From the NCBI RefSeq assembly GCF_048564905.1, contig NW_027328743.1:310001-374000 (forward strand): DNA of 64,000 nt. Direction: 5' to 3'. Below, piece after piece: positions 11,181 to 24,227 of this stretch. The notes under the pieces were generated by a model. That model was not told the DNA's origin. It did not search any database and saw only the letters and a list, made by a program, of their open reading frames with translations. Source of the stretch: Vicugna pacos (Eukaryota; Chordata; Mammalia; Artiodactyla; Camelidae). The translations under genes were made by a program, and so were the position numbers. How positions within the stretch are numbered: the first letter of the stretch is position 1; every line of letters begins with the position of its first letter.

Positions 11181-13043
11181 CTACAACCCACAACTTGGGA
11201 ATTACTGTGACCCCTGAAAAATGCGTGTGCTATGTTTCCCCACGTCCAGCACACACAGGAAGAAGTGTTCTGGGGTTCTGAGTGTGGGGAGGTTCCTCCA
11301 ACAGACAGCAGCACCTGGGTTGTAATAGAATCCCTTAGCTTGACTTCCCTAAGTGTTTTCCTAGGCCTAGCAGTAAGCGATGGTGGGGGATGGGCTCTAA
11401 AGCCAAGTATTAGCGAGTGCATCTCTGTGGGTAGTGGAGGGTATTAAACTACTTCCCCAACCTTGGAACACCTGTGCCCCATAAAGATGCGTGGAATCTG
11501 TTTCCCCACCCCCAGCACACACACGGAGACGTGCTCAGGTATCCTGATTGTGGGGAGGCTCCTCCAAATGACAGCAGCGCCTGGGTTCTAAAAGAATCCC
11601 TTAGCTTGTCTTCCCTGATGGCAGGCCTAGGCTGGAGAGTGGGGGAAAGTGGGGATTGGGCTCTAAATCAAGTATAAGCGAGAGCCTATCCATGGGATGT
11701 GGGTTTTTAACCTACAACCCACAACCATGGAATAAATGTGCCCCCTGAAAGATGCTTTGACTGTTTCCCTACATCCAGCACACACACGAAGATGTGTTCT
11801 GGTATTCTGAGTGTGGGGAAGTTCCTCAAACTGACAGCAGCACCTGGATTCTATTAGTATCCCTTAGCTTCTGTTCCCTGAGTGTTCTTTTAGGCCAGGC
11901 CATGAGGGAAACCTGAGGGTTGGGCTTGGAGACCACGTAGCAGTGAGTGACCCCTGATCCATTGAGGAAGTACTTAGAGGACTTCTCCCTAAACGGAACA
12001 CTTTTCCTCCATTCATCTGGGTGCAGTGGGGCTGCACATCTCTCCCACACCTAAGAATGTGTTCTGGAATTCTGAGTGCAGGGAAGTTCCTCCAACTGAC
12101 AGCAGCGCCTGGGTTCTAATTGAATCCCTTTGCTTGTCTTCCCTGATGGAAAGCCTAGGCGGGAGTGCGGGGGAAAGTGTGGTTTGGGCTCCAAAACCAA
12201 GTATTTGCGATGACCTCTCTATGGTTTGTGGAGGTGTTTAAACTACATCCCTAACCTGGGAACACCTGTGCCCCCATAAAGATCCGTGGAGTCTGTTTCC
12301 ACACCTCCAGCACACACACGAACACTTGCACAGTTATCCTGAGAGTGGGCAGCCTCCTCCAACTGAGAGCAGGGCCTTGGTTCTTATAAAATCGCTTAAC
12401 TTGTCTACCCTGTTTGGTTGCCTGATACGGAGTGCTGGGGAAAGGGTGGGTTGGGCTCTAAATCCAAGTATTAGCGAGTGCTTCTCCATGGGATTTGGAG
12501 GTTATTAACCAAAAGCCCACAACATGGGAATACCTGTGCTCCTTGAAAAAAGCGTGGACTCTGTATCCCCACCACCAGAACACACATGAAGAAGTTTTCT
12601 GCTATCCTGAGTGTGGGCTGGCAATTTCAGGTGACAGAAGCGGCTGGGTTCTAATAGAATCCCTTAGCTTGTAATCCCTGAGTGTTTCCCTAGGACTGAC
12701 TCTGAGAGAAACCTGGGGGTTGGGCTTTGAGGCCAAATAGTAGCGAGTGACCCCGATGGACTGAGGAAGTATTTAGATGAATTCTCCATAAAGGGAAACA
12801 CCTGAGCACCCATTCATCTGCGTGGAGTGGGGCTTCAAATCTCCCCACCACACAAGGTTGGGTTCCAGTATCCTGAGGGTGGGGTAGTTCCTCCAACTGA
12901 CATCAGCGTCTTGGTTTGAATAGAATCCCTTTGCTTGTCTGCCCTGATGGTTTGCCTAGGCCAGTGTGTGGTTGAAAGTGGGATTTGGGATCTAAAACTA
13001 AGTATTAGCGTGTGCCTCTCCATGGGTAGTGGAGATGTTTAAA
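11181..13043 (+). repeat. HOR unit 7 (1863 bp)
   Basis: A complete unit, one base short in the M4 head near 12001 (ACACTTTTCC for ACACCTTTTCC). M1 ends GGTATTAAAC and M2 has CACCCCCAGC, both shared with units 9 and 10. M7 has the TTGTCTGCCC form of unit 4. Confidence 0.95.
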
Positions 13044-14907
13044 CTACAACCCACAACTTGGGAATTACTGTGACCCCTGAAAAATGCGTGTGCTATGTTT
13101 CCCCACGTCCAGCACACACAGGAAGAAGTGTTCTCGGGTTCTGAGTGTGGGGAGGTTCCTCCAACAGACAGCAGAACCTGGGTTGTAATAGAATCCCTTA
13201 GTTTGACTTCCCTAAGTGTTTTCCTAGGCCTAGCAGTAAGCGATGGTGGGGGATGGGCTCTAAAGCCAAGTATTAGCGAGTGCATCTCTGTGGGTAGTGG
13301 AGGGTTTTAAACTACTTCCCCAACCTTGGAACACCTGTGCCCCATAAAGATGCGTGGAATCTGTTTCCCCACCTCCAGCACACACACGGAGACGTGCTCA
13401 GGTATCCTGATTGTGGGGAGGCTCCTCCAAATGACAGCAGCGCCTGGGTTCTAAAAGAATCCCTTAGCTTGTCTTCCCTGATGGCATGCCTAGGCTGGAG
13501 AGTGGGGGAAAGTGGGGGTTGGGCTCTAAACCAAGTATAAGCGAGAGCCTATCCATGGGATGTGGGTTTTTAACCTACAACCCACAACCATGGAATAAAT
13601 GTGCCCCCTGAAAGATGCTTTGACTGTTTCCCTACATCCAGCACACACACGAAGATGTGTTCTGGTATTCTGAGTGTGGGGAAGTTCCTCAAACTGACAG
13701 CAGGACCTGGATTCCATTGGGATCCATTAGCTTCTGTTCCCTGAGTGTTCTTTTAGGCCAGGCCATGAGGGAAAGCTGAGGGTTGGGCTTGGAGGCCACG
13801 TAGCAGTGAGTGCCCCCTGATCCATTGAGGAAGTACTTAGAGGACTTCTCCCTAAACGGAACACCTTTTCCTGCATTCATCTGGGTGCAGTGGGGCTGCA
13901 CATCTCTCCCACACCTAAGAATGTGTTCTGGAATTCTGAGTGCAGGGAAGTTCCTCCAACTGACAGCAGCGCCTGGGTTCTAATTGAATCCCTTTGCTTG
14001 TCTTCCCTGATGGAAAGCCTAGGCGGGAGTGCGGGGGAAAGTGTGGTTTGGGCTCCAAAACCAAGTATTTGCGATGACCTCTCTATGGTTTGTGGAGGTG
14101 TTTAAACTACATCCCTAACCTGGGAACACCTGTGCCCCCATAAAGATCCGTGGAGTCTGTTTCCACACCTCCAGCACACACACGAACACTTGCACAGTTA
14201 TCCTGAGAGTGGGCAGCCTCCTCCAACTGAGAGCAGGGCCTTGGTTCTTATAAAATCGCTTAACTTGTCTACCCTGTTTGGTTGCCTGATACGGAGTGCT
14301 GGGGAAAGGGTGGGTTGGGCTCTAAATCCAAGTATTAGCGAGTGCTTCTCCATGGGATTTGGAGGTTATTAACCAAAAGCCCACAACATGGGAATACCTG
14401 TGCTCCTTGAAAAAAGCGTGGACTCTGTATCCCCACCACCAGAACACACATGAAGAAGTTTTCTGCTCTCCTGAGTGTGGGCTGGCAATTTCAGGTGACA
14501 GAAGCGGCTGGGTTCTAATAGAATCCCTTAGCTTGTAATCCCTGAGTGTTTCCCTAGGACTGACTCTGAGAGAAACCTGGGGGTTGGGCTTTGAGGCCAA
14601 ATAGTAGCGAGTGTCCCCGATGGACTGAGGAAGTATTTAGATGAATTCTCCATAAAGGGAAACACCTGAGCACCCATTCATCTGCGTGGAGTGGGGCTTC
14701 AAATCTCCCCACCACACAAGGTTGGGTTCCAGTATCCTGAGGGTGGGGTAGTTCCTCCAACTGACATCAGCGTCTTGGTTTGAATAGAATCCCTTTCCTT
14801 GTCTTCCCTGATGGTTTGCCTAGGCCAGTGTGTGGTTGAAAGTGGGATTTGGGATCTAAAACTAAGTATTAGCGTGTGCCTCTCCATGGGTAGTGGAGAT
14901 GTTTAAA
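13044..14907 (+). repeat. HOR unit 8 (1864 bp)
   Basis: A complete unit. M1 has the TTCTCGGG type of units 1, 3 and 4. M3 reads CCATTGGGATCCATTAG, and M7 has CCTTTCCTTG. Confidence 0.95.
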
Positions 14908-16771
14908 CTACAACCCACAACTTGGGAATTACTGTGACCCCTGAAAAATGCGTGTGCTATGTTTCCCCACGTCCAGCACACACAGGAAGAAATGTTCTGG
15001 GGTTCTGAGTGTGGGGAGGATCCTCCAACAGACAGCAGCACCTGGGTTGTAATAGAATCCCTTAGCTTGACTTCCCTAAGTGTTTTCCTAGGCCTAGCAG
15101 TAAGCGATGGTGGGGGATGGGCTCTAAAGCCAAGTATTAGCGAGTGCATCTCTGTGGGTAGTGGAGGGTATTAAACTACTTCCCCAACCTTGGAACACCT
15201 GTGCCCCATAAAGATGCGTGGAATCTGTTTCCCCACCCCCAGCACACACACGGAGACGTGCTCAGGTATCTTGATTGTGGGGAGGCTCCTCCAAATGACA
15301 GCAGCGCCTGGGTTCTAAAAGAATCCCTTAGCTTGTCTTCCCTGAAGGCATGCCTAGGCTGGAGAGTGGGGGAAAGTGGGGGTTGGGCTCTAAACCAAGT
15401 ATAAGCGAGAGCCTATCCATGGGATGTGGGTTTTTAACCTACAACCCACAACCATGGAATAAATGTGCCCCCTGAAAGATGCTTTGACTGTTTCCCTACA
15501 TCCAGCACACACACGAAGATGTGTTCTGGTATTCTGAGTGTGGGGAAGTTCCTCAAACTGACAGCAGCACCTGGATTCCATTAGTATCCCTTAGCTTCTG
15601 TTACCTGAGTGTTCTCTTAGACCAGGCCATGAGGGAAAGCTGGGGGTTGGGCTTGGAGGCCACGTAGCAGTGAGTGCCCCCTGATCCATTGAGGAAGTAC
15701 TTAGAGGACTTCTCCCTAAACGGAACACCTTTTCCTCCATTCATCTGGGTGCAGTGGGGCTGCACATCTCTCCCACACCTAAGAATGTGTTCTGGAATTC
15801 TGAGTGCAGGGAAGTTCCTCCAACTGACAGCAGCGCCTGGGTTCTAATTGAATCCCTTTACTTGTCTTCCCTGATGGAAAGCCTAGGCGGGAGTGCGGGG
15901 GAAAGTGTGGTTTGGGCTCCAAAACCAAGTATTTGCGATGACCTCTCTATGGTTTGTGGAGGTGTTTAAACTACATCCCTAACCTGGGAACACCTGTGCC
16001 CCCATAAAGATCCGTGGAGTCTGTTTCCACACCTCCAGCACACACACGAACACTTGCACAATTATCCTGAGAGTGGGCAGCCTCCTCCAACTGAGAGCAG
16101 GGCCTTGGTTCTTATAAAATCGCTTAACTTGTCTACCCTGTTTGGTTGCCTGATACGGAGTGCTGGGGAAAGGGTGGGTTGGGCTCTAAATCCAAGTATT
16201 AGCGAGTGCTTCTCCATGGGATTTGGAGGTTATTAACCAAAAGCCCACAACATGGGAATACCTGTGCTCCTTGAAAAAAGCGTGGACTCTGTATCCCCAC
16301 CACCAGAACACACATGAAGAAGTTTTCTGCTCTCCTGAGTGTGGGCTGGCAATTTCAGGTGACAGAAGCGGCTGGGTTCTAATAGAATCCCTTAGCTTGT
16401 AATCCCTGAGTGTTTCCCTAGGACTGACTCTGAGAGAAACCTGGGGGTTGGGCTTTGAGGCCAAATAGTAGCGAGTGTCCCCGATGGACTGAGGAAGTAT
16501 TTAGATGAATTCTCCATAAAGGGAAACACCTGAGCACCCATTCATCTGCGTGGAGTGGGGCTTCAAATCTCCCCACCACACAAGGTTGGGTTCCAGTATC
16601 CTGAGGGTGGGGTAGTTCCTCCAACTGACATCAGCGTCTTGGTTTGAATAGAATCCCTTTGCTTGTCTTCCCTGATGGTTTGCCTAGGCCAGTGTGTGGT
16701 TGAAAGTGGGATTTGGGATCTAAAACTAAGTATTAGCGTGTGCCTCTCCATGGGTAGTGGAGATGTTTAAA
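14908..16771 (+). repeat. HOR unit 9 (1864 bp)
   Basis: A complete unit, almost identical to unit 10. The two share AGAAATGTTC, GGTATTAAAC, CACCCCCAGC, GTATCTTGATTG, CTTTACTTGTC and CACAATTATCC. The only difference I found is A at 15020 against T at 16884. Confidence 0.95.
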
Positions 16772-18635
16772 CTACAACCCACAACTTGGGAATTACTGTG
16801 ACCCCTGAAAAATGCGTGTGCTATGTTTCCCCACGTCCAGCACACACAGGAAGAAATGTTCTGGGGTTCTGAGTGTGGGGAGGTTCCTCCAACAGACAGC
16901 AGCACCTGGGTTGTAATAGAATCCCTTAGCTTGACTTCCCTAAGTGTTTTCCTAGGCCTAGCAGTAAGCGATGGTGGGGGATGGGCTCTAAAGCCAAGTA
17001 TTAGCGAGTGCATCTCTGTGGGTAGTGGAGGGTATTAAACTACTTCCCCAACCTTGGAACACCTGTGCCCCATAAAGATGCGTGGAATCTGTTTCCCCAC
17101 CCCCAGCACACACACGGAGACGTGCTCAGGTATCTTGATTGTGGGGAGGCTCCTCCAAATGACAGCAGCGCCTGGGTTCTAAAAGAATCCCTTAGCTTGT
17201 CTTCCCTGAAGGCATGCCTAGGCTGGAGAGTGGGGGAAAGTGGGGGTTGGGCTCTAAACCAAGTATAAGCGAGAGCCTATCCATGGGATGTGGGTTTTTA
17301 ACCTACAACCCACAACCATGGAATAAATGTGCCCCCTGAAAGATGCTTTGACTGTTTCCCTACATCCAGCACACACACGAAGATGTGTTCTGGTATTCTG
17401 AGTGTGGGGAAGTTCCTCAAACTGACAGCAGCACCTGGATTCCATTAGTATCCCTTAGCTTCTGTTACCTGAGTGTTCTCTTAGACCAGGCCATGAGGGA
17501 AAGCTGGGGGTTGGGCTTGGAGGCCACGTAGCAGTGAGTGCCCCCTGATCCATTGAGGAAGTACTTAGAGGACTTCTCCCTAAACGGAACACCTTTTCCT
17601 CCATTCATCTGGGTGCAGTGGGGCTGCACATCTCTCCCACACCTAAGAATGTGTTCTGGAATTCTGAGTGCAGGGAAGTTCCTCCAACTGACAGCAGCGC
17701 CTGGGTTCTAATTGAATCCCTTTACTTGTCTTCCCTGATGGAAAGCCTAGGCGGGAGTGCGGGGGAAAGTGTGGTTTGGGCTCCAAAACCAAGTATTTGC
17801 GATGACCTCTCTATGGTTTGTGGAGGTGTTTAAACTACATCCCTAACCTGGGAACACCTGTGCCCCCATAAAGATCCGTGGAGTCTGTTTCCACACCTCC
17901 AGCACACACACGAACACTTGCACAATTATCCTGAGAGTGGGCAGCCTCCTCCAACTGAGAGCAGGGCCTTGGTTCTTATAAAATCGCTTAACTTGTCTAC
18001 CCTGTTTGGTTGCCTGATACGGAGTGCTGGGGAAAGGGTGGGTTGGGCTCTAAATCCAAGTATTAGCGAGTGCTTCTCCATGGGATTTGGAGGTTATTAA
18101 CCAAAAGCCCACAACATGGGAATACCTGTGCTCCTTGAAAAAAGCGTGGACTCTGTATCCCCACCACCAGAACACACATGAAGAAGTTTTCTGCTCTCCT
18201 GAGTGTGGGCTGGCAATTTCAGGTGACAGAAGCGGCTGGGTTCTAATAGAATCCCTTAGCTTGTAATCCCTGAGTGTTTCCCTAGGACTGACTCTGAGAG
18301 AAACCTGGGGGTTGGGCTTTGAGGCCAAATAGTAGCGAGTGTCCCCGATGGACTGAGGAAGTATTTAGATGAATTCTCCATAAAGGGAAACACCTGAGCA
18401 CCCATTCATCTGCGTGGAGTGGGGCTTCAAATCTCCCCACCACACAAGGTTGGGTTCCAGTATCCTGAGGGTGGGGTAGTTCCTCCAACTGACATCAGCG
18501 TCTTGGTTTGAATAGAATCCCTTTGCTTGTCTTCCCTGATGGTTTGCCTAGGCCAGTGTGTGGTTGAAAGTGGGATTTGGGATCTAAAACTAAGTATTAG
18601 CGTGTGCCTCTCCATGGGTAGTGGAGATGTTTAAA
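16772..18635 (+). repeat. HOR unit 10 (1864 bp)
   Basis: A complete unit and near-perfect sister of unit 9 (see that entry). This is the clearest sign of recent single-unit tandem duplication in the window. Confidence 0.95.
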
Positions 18636-20499
18636 CTACAACCCACAACTTGGGAATTACTGTGACCCCTGAAAAATGCGTGTGCTATGTTTCCCCACGT
18701 CCAGCACACACAGGAAGAAGTGTTCTGGGGTTCTGAGTGTGGGGAGGTTCCTCCAACAGACAGCAGCACCTGGGTTGTAATAGAATCCCTTAGCTTGACT
18801 TCCCTAAGTGTTTTCCTAGGCCTAGCAGTAAGCGATGGTGGGGGATGGGCTCTAAAGCCAAGTATTAGCGAGTGCATCTCTGTGGGTAGTGGAGGGTTTT
18901 AAACTACTTCCCCAACCTTGGAACACCTGTGCCCCATAAAGATGCGTGGAATCTGTTTCCCCACCTCCAGCACACACACGGAGACGTGCTCAGGTATCCT
19001 GATTGTGGGGAGGCTCCTCCAAATGACAGCAGCGCCTGGGTTCTAAAAGAATCCCTTAGCTTGTCTTCCCTGATGGCATGGCTAGGCTGGAGAGTGGGGG
19101 AAAGTGGGGGTTGGGCTCTAAACCAAGTATAAGCGAGAGCCTATCCATGGGATGTGGGTTTTTAACCTACAACCCACAACCATGGAATAAATGTGCCCCC
19201 TGAAAGATGCTTTGACTGTTTCCCTACATCCAGCACACACACGAAGATGTGTTCTGGTATTCTGAGTGTGGGGAAGTTCCTCAAACTGACAGCAGCACCT
19301 GGATTCTATTAGTATCCCTTAGCTTCTGTTCCCTGAGTGTTCTTTTAGGCCAGGCCATGAGGGAAAGCTGGGGGTTGGGCTTGGAGGCCACGTAGCAGTG
19401 AGTGCCCCCTGATCCATTGAGGAAGTACTTAGAGGACTTCTCCCTAAAGGGAACACCTTTTCCTGCATTCATCTGGGTGCAGTGGGGCTGCACATCTCTC
19501 CCACACCTAAGAATGTGTTCTGGAATTCTGAGTGCAGGGAAGTTCCTCCAACTGACAGCAGCGCCTGGGTTCTAATTGAATCCCTTTGCTTGTCTTCCCT
19601 GATGGAAAGCCTAGGCGGGAGTGCGGGGGAAAGTGTGGTTTGGGCTCCAAAACCAAGTATTTGCGATGACCTCTCTATGGTTTGTGGAGGTGTTTAAACT
19701 ACATCCCTAACCTGGGAACACCTGTGCCCCCATAAAGATCCGTGGAGTCTGTTTCCACACCTCCAGCACACACACGAACACTTGCACAGTTATCCTGAGA
19801 GTGGGCAGCCTCCTCCAACTGAGAGCAGGGCCTTGGTTCTTATAAAATCGCTTAACTTGTCTACCCTGTTTGGTTGCCTGATACGGAGTGCTGGGGAAAG
19901 GGTGGGTTGGGCTCTAAATCCAAGTATTAGCGAGTGCTTCTCCATGGGATTTGGAGGTTATTAACCAAAAGCCCACAACATGGGAATACCTGTGCTCCTT
20001 GAAAAAAGCGTGGACTCTGTATCCCCACCACCAGAACACACATGAAGAAGTTTTCTGCTCTCCTGAGTGTGGGCTGGCAATTTCAGGTGACAGAAGCGGC
20101 TGGGTTCTAATAGAATCCCTTAGCTTGTAATCCCTGAGTGCTTCCCTAGGACTGACTCTGAGAGAAACCTGGGGGTTGGGCTTTGAGGCCAAATAGTAGC
20201 GAGTGTCCCCGATGGACTGAGGAAGTATTTAGATGAATTCTCCATAAAGGGAAACACCTGAGCACCCATTCATCTGCGTGGAATGGGGCTTCAAATCTCC
20301 CCACCACACAAGGTTGGGTTCCAGTATCCTGAGGGTGGGGTAGTTCCTCCAACTGACATCAGCGTCTTGGTTTGAATAGAATCCCTTTGCTTGTCTTCCC
20401 TGATGGTTTGCCTAGGCCAGTGTGTGGTTGAAAGTGGGATTTGGGATCTAAAACTAAGTATTAGCGTGTGCCTCTCCATGGGTAGTGGAGATGTTTAAA
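18636..20499 (+). repeat. HOR unit 11 (1864 bp)
   Basis: A complete unit. M2 has GGCATGGCTAGG like unit 6, five units away. M6 has GAGTGCTTCCC, also in units 24 and 25, and M7 has GTGGAATGGGG. Confidence 0.95.
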
Positions 20500-22363
20500 G
20501 TACAACCCACAACTTGGGAATTACTGTGACCCCTGAAAAATGCGTGTGCTATGTTTCCCCACGTCCAGCACACACAGGAAGAAGTGTTCTGGGGTTCTGA
20601 GTGTGGGGAGGTTCCTCCAACAGACAGCAGCACCTGGGTTGTAATAGAATCCCTTAGCTTGACTTCCCTAAGTGTTTTCCTAGGCCTAGCAGTAAGCGAT
20701 GGTGGGGGATGGGCTCTAAAGCCAAGTATTAGCGAGTGCATCTCTGTGGGTAGTGGAGGGTTTTAAACTACTTCCCCAACCTTGGAACACCTGTGCCCCA
20801 TAAAGATGCGTGGAATCTGTTTCCCCACCTCCAGCACACACACGGAGACGTGCTCAGGTATCCTGATTGTGGGGAGGCTCCTCCAAATGACAGCAGCGCC
20901 TGGGTTCTAAAAGAATCCCTTAGCTTGTCTTCCCTGATGGCATGCCTAGGCTGGAGAGTGGGGGAAAGTGGGGGTTGGGCTCTAAACCAAGTATAAGCGA
21001 GAGCCTATCCATGGGATGTGGGTTTTTATCCTACAACCCACAACCATGGAATAAATGTGCCCCCTGAAAGATGCTTTGACTGTTTCCCTACATCCAGCAC
21101 ACACACGAAGATGTGTTCTGGTATTCTGAGTGTGGGGAAGTTCCTCAAACTGACAGCAGCACCTGAATTCTATTAGTATCCCTTAGCTTCTGTTCCCTGA
21201 GTGTTCTTTTAGGCCAGGCCATGAGGGAAAGCTGGGGGTTGGGCTTGGAGGCCACGTAGCATTGAGTGCCCCCTGATCCATTGAGGAAGTACTTAGAGGA
21301 CTTCTCCCTAAACGGAACACCTTTTCCTGCATTCATCTGGGTGCAGTGGGGCTGCACAACTCTCCCACACCTAAGAATGTGTTCTGGAATTCTGAGTGCA
21401 GGGAAGTTCCTCCAACTGACAGCAGCGCCTGGGTTCTAATTGAATCCCTTTGCTTGTCTTCCCTGATGGAAAGCCTAGGCGGGAGTGCGGGGGAAAGTGT
21501 GGTTTGGGCTCCAAAACCAAGTATTTGCGATGACCTCTCTATGGTTTGTGGAGGTGTTTAAACTACATCCCTAACCTGGGAACACCTGTGCCCCCATAAA
21601 GATCCGTGGAGTCTGTTTCCACACCTCCAGCACACACACGAACACTTGCACAGTTATCCTGAGAGTGGGCAGCCTCCTCCAACTGAGAGCAGGGCCTTGG
21701 TTCTTATAAAATCGCTTAACTTGTCTACCCTGTTTGGTTGCCTGATACGGAGTGCTGGGGAAAGGGTGGGTTGGGCTCTAAATCCAAGTATTAGCGAGTG
21801 CTTCTCCATGGGATTTGGAGGTTATTAACCAAAAGCCCACAACATGGGAATACCTGTGCTCCTTGAAAAAAGCGTGGACTCTGTATCCCCACCACCAGAA
21901 CACACATGAAGAAGTTTTCTGCTCTCCTGAGTGTGGGCTGGCAATTTCAGGTGACAGAAGCGGCTGGGTTCTAATAGAATCCCTTAGCTTGTAATCCCTG
22001 AGTGTTTCCCTAGGACTGACTCTGAGAGAAACCTGGGGGTTGGGCTTTGAGGCCAAATAGTAGCGAGTGTCCCCGATGGACTGAGGAAGTATTTAGATGA
22101 ATTCTCCATAAAGGGAAACACCTGAGCACCCATTCATCTGCGTGGAGTGGGGCTTCAAATCTCCCCACCACACAAGGTTGGGTTCCAGTATCCTGAGGGT
22201 GGGGTAGTTCCTCCAACTGACATCAGCGTCTTGGTTTGAATAGAATCCCTTTGCGTGTCTTCCCTGATGGTTTGCCTAGGCCAGTGTGTGGTTGAAAGTG
22301 GGATTTGGGATCTAAAACTAAGTATTAGCGTGTGCCTCTCCATGGGTAGTGGAGATGTTTAAA
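20500..22363 (+). repeat. HOR unit 12 (1864 bp)
   Basis: A complete unit. It begins with GTACAACCC after TTTAAA, shared with units 15 and 21. M3 has CACCTGAATTCTATT, which adds an EcoRI site and recurs in units 15, 16 and 18. It is the first unit with the TTGCGTGTC form of M7. Confidence 0.95.
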
Positions 22364-24227
22364 CTACAACCCACAACTTGGGAATTACTGTGACCCCTGA
22401 AAAATGCGTGTGCTATGTTTCCCCACGTCCAGCACACACAGGAAGCAATGTTCAGGGGTTCTGAGTGTGGGGAGGTTCCTCCAACAGACAGCAGCACCTG
22501 GGTTGTAATAGAATCCCTTAGCTTGACTTCCCTAAGTGTTTTCCTAGGCCTAGCAGTAAGCGATGGTGGGGGATGGGCTCTAAAGCCAAGTATTAGCGAG
22601 TGCATCTCTGTGGGTAGTGGAGGGTTTTAAACTACTTCCCCAACCTTGGAACACCTGTGCCCCATAAAGATGCGTGGAATCTGTTTCCCCACCTCCAGCA
22701 CACACACGGAGACGTGCTCAGGTATCCTGATTGTGGGGAGGCTCCTCCAAATGACAGCAGCGCCTGGGTTCTAAAAGAATCCCTTAGCTTGTCTTCCCTG
22801 ATGGCATGCCTAGGCTGGAGAGTGGGGGAAAGTGGGGGTTGGGCTCTAAACCAAGTATAAGCGAGAGCCTATCCATGGGATGTGGGTTTTTAACCTACAA
22901 CCCACAACCATGGAATAAATGTGCCCCCTGAAAGATGCTTTGACTGTTTCCCTACATCCAGCACACACACGAAGATGTGTTCTTGTATTCTGAGTGTGGG
23001 GAAGTTCCTGAAACTGACAGCAGCACCTGGATTCTATTAGTATCCCTTAGCTTCTGTTCCCTGAGTGTTCTTTTAGGCCAGGCCATGAGGGAAAGCTGGG
23101 GGTTGGGCTTGGAGGCCACGTAGCAGTGAGTGCCCCCTGATCCATTGAGGAAGTACTTAGAGGACTTCTCCCTAAAGGGAACACCTTTTCCTGCATTCAT
23201 CTGGGTGCAGTGGGGCTGCACATCTCTCCCACACCTAAGAATGTGTTCTGGAATTCTGAGTGCAGGGAAGTTCCTCCAACTGACAGCAGCGCCTGGGTTC
23301 TAATTGAATCCCTTTGCTTGTCTTCCCTGATGGAAAGCCTAGGCGGGAGTGCGGGGGAAAGTGTGGTTTGGGCTCCTAAACCAAGTATTTGCGATGACCT
23401 CTCTATGGTTTGTGGAGGTGTTTAAACTACATCCCTAACCTGGGAACACCTGTGCCCCCATAAAGATCCATGGAGTCTGTTTCCACACCTCCAGCACACA
23501 CACGAACACTTGCACAGTTATCCTGAGAGTGGGCAGCCTCCTCCAACTGAGAGCAGGGCCTTGGTTCTTATAAAATCGCTTAACTTGTCTACCCTGTTTG
23601 GTTGCCTGATACGGAGTGCTGGGGAAATGGTGGGTTGGGCTCTAAATCCAAGTATTAGCGAGTGATTCTCCATGGGATTTGGAGGTTATTAACCAAAAGC
23701 CCACAACATGGGAATACCTGTGCTCCTTGAAAAAAGCGTGGACTCTGTATCCCCACCACCAGAACACACATGAAGAAGTTTTCTGCTCTCCTGAGTGTGG
23801 GCTGGCAATTTCAGGTGACAGAAGCGGCTGGGTTCTAATAGAATCCCTTAGTTTGTAATCCCTGAGTGTTTCCCTAGGACTGACTCTGAGAGAAACCTGG
23901 GGGTTGGGCTTTGAGGCCAAATAGTAGCGAGTGACCCCGATGGACTGAGGAAGTATTTAGATGAATTCTCCATAAAGGGAAACACCTGAGCACCCATTCA
24001 TCTGCGTGGAGTGGGGCTTCAAATCTCCCCACCACACAAGGTTGGGTTCCAGTATCCTGAGGGTGGGGTAGTTCCTCCAACTGACATCAGCGTCTTGGTT
24101 TGAATAGAATCCCTTTGCGTGTCTTCCCTGATGGTTTGCCTAGGCCAGTGTGTGGTTGAAAGTGGGATTTGGGATCTAAAACTAAGTATTAGCGTGTGCC
24201 TCTCCATGGGTAGTGGAGATGTTTAAA
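22364..24227 (+). repeat. HOR unit 13 (1864 bp)
   Basis: A complete unit. M1 has GGAAGCAATGTTCAGGGG. In M5 the G-rich motif is interrupted (GGGGAAATGGTGGG). M6 has GAGTGACCCCG, a combination repeated in unit 20, seven units later. Confidence 0.95.
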
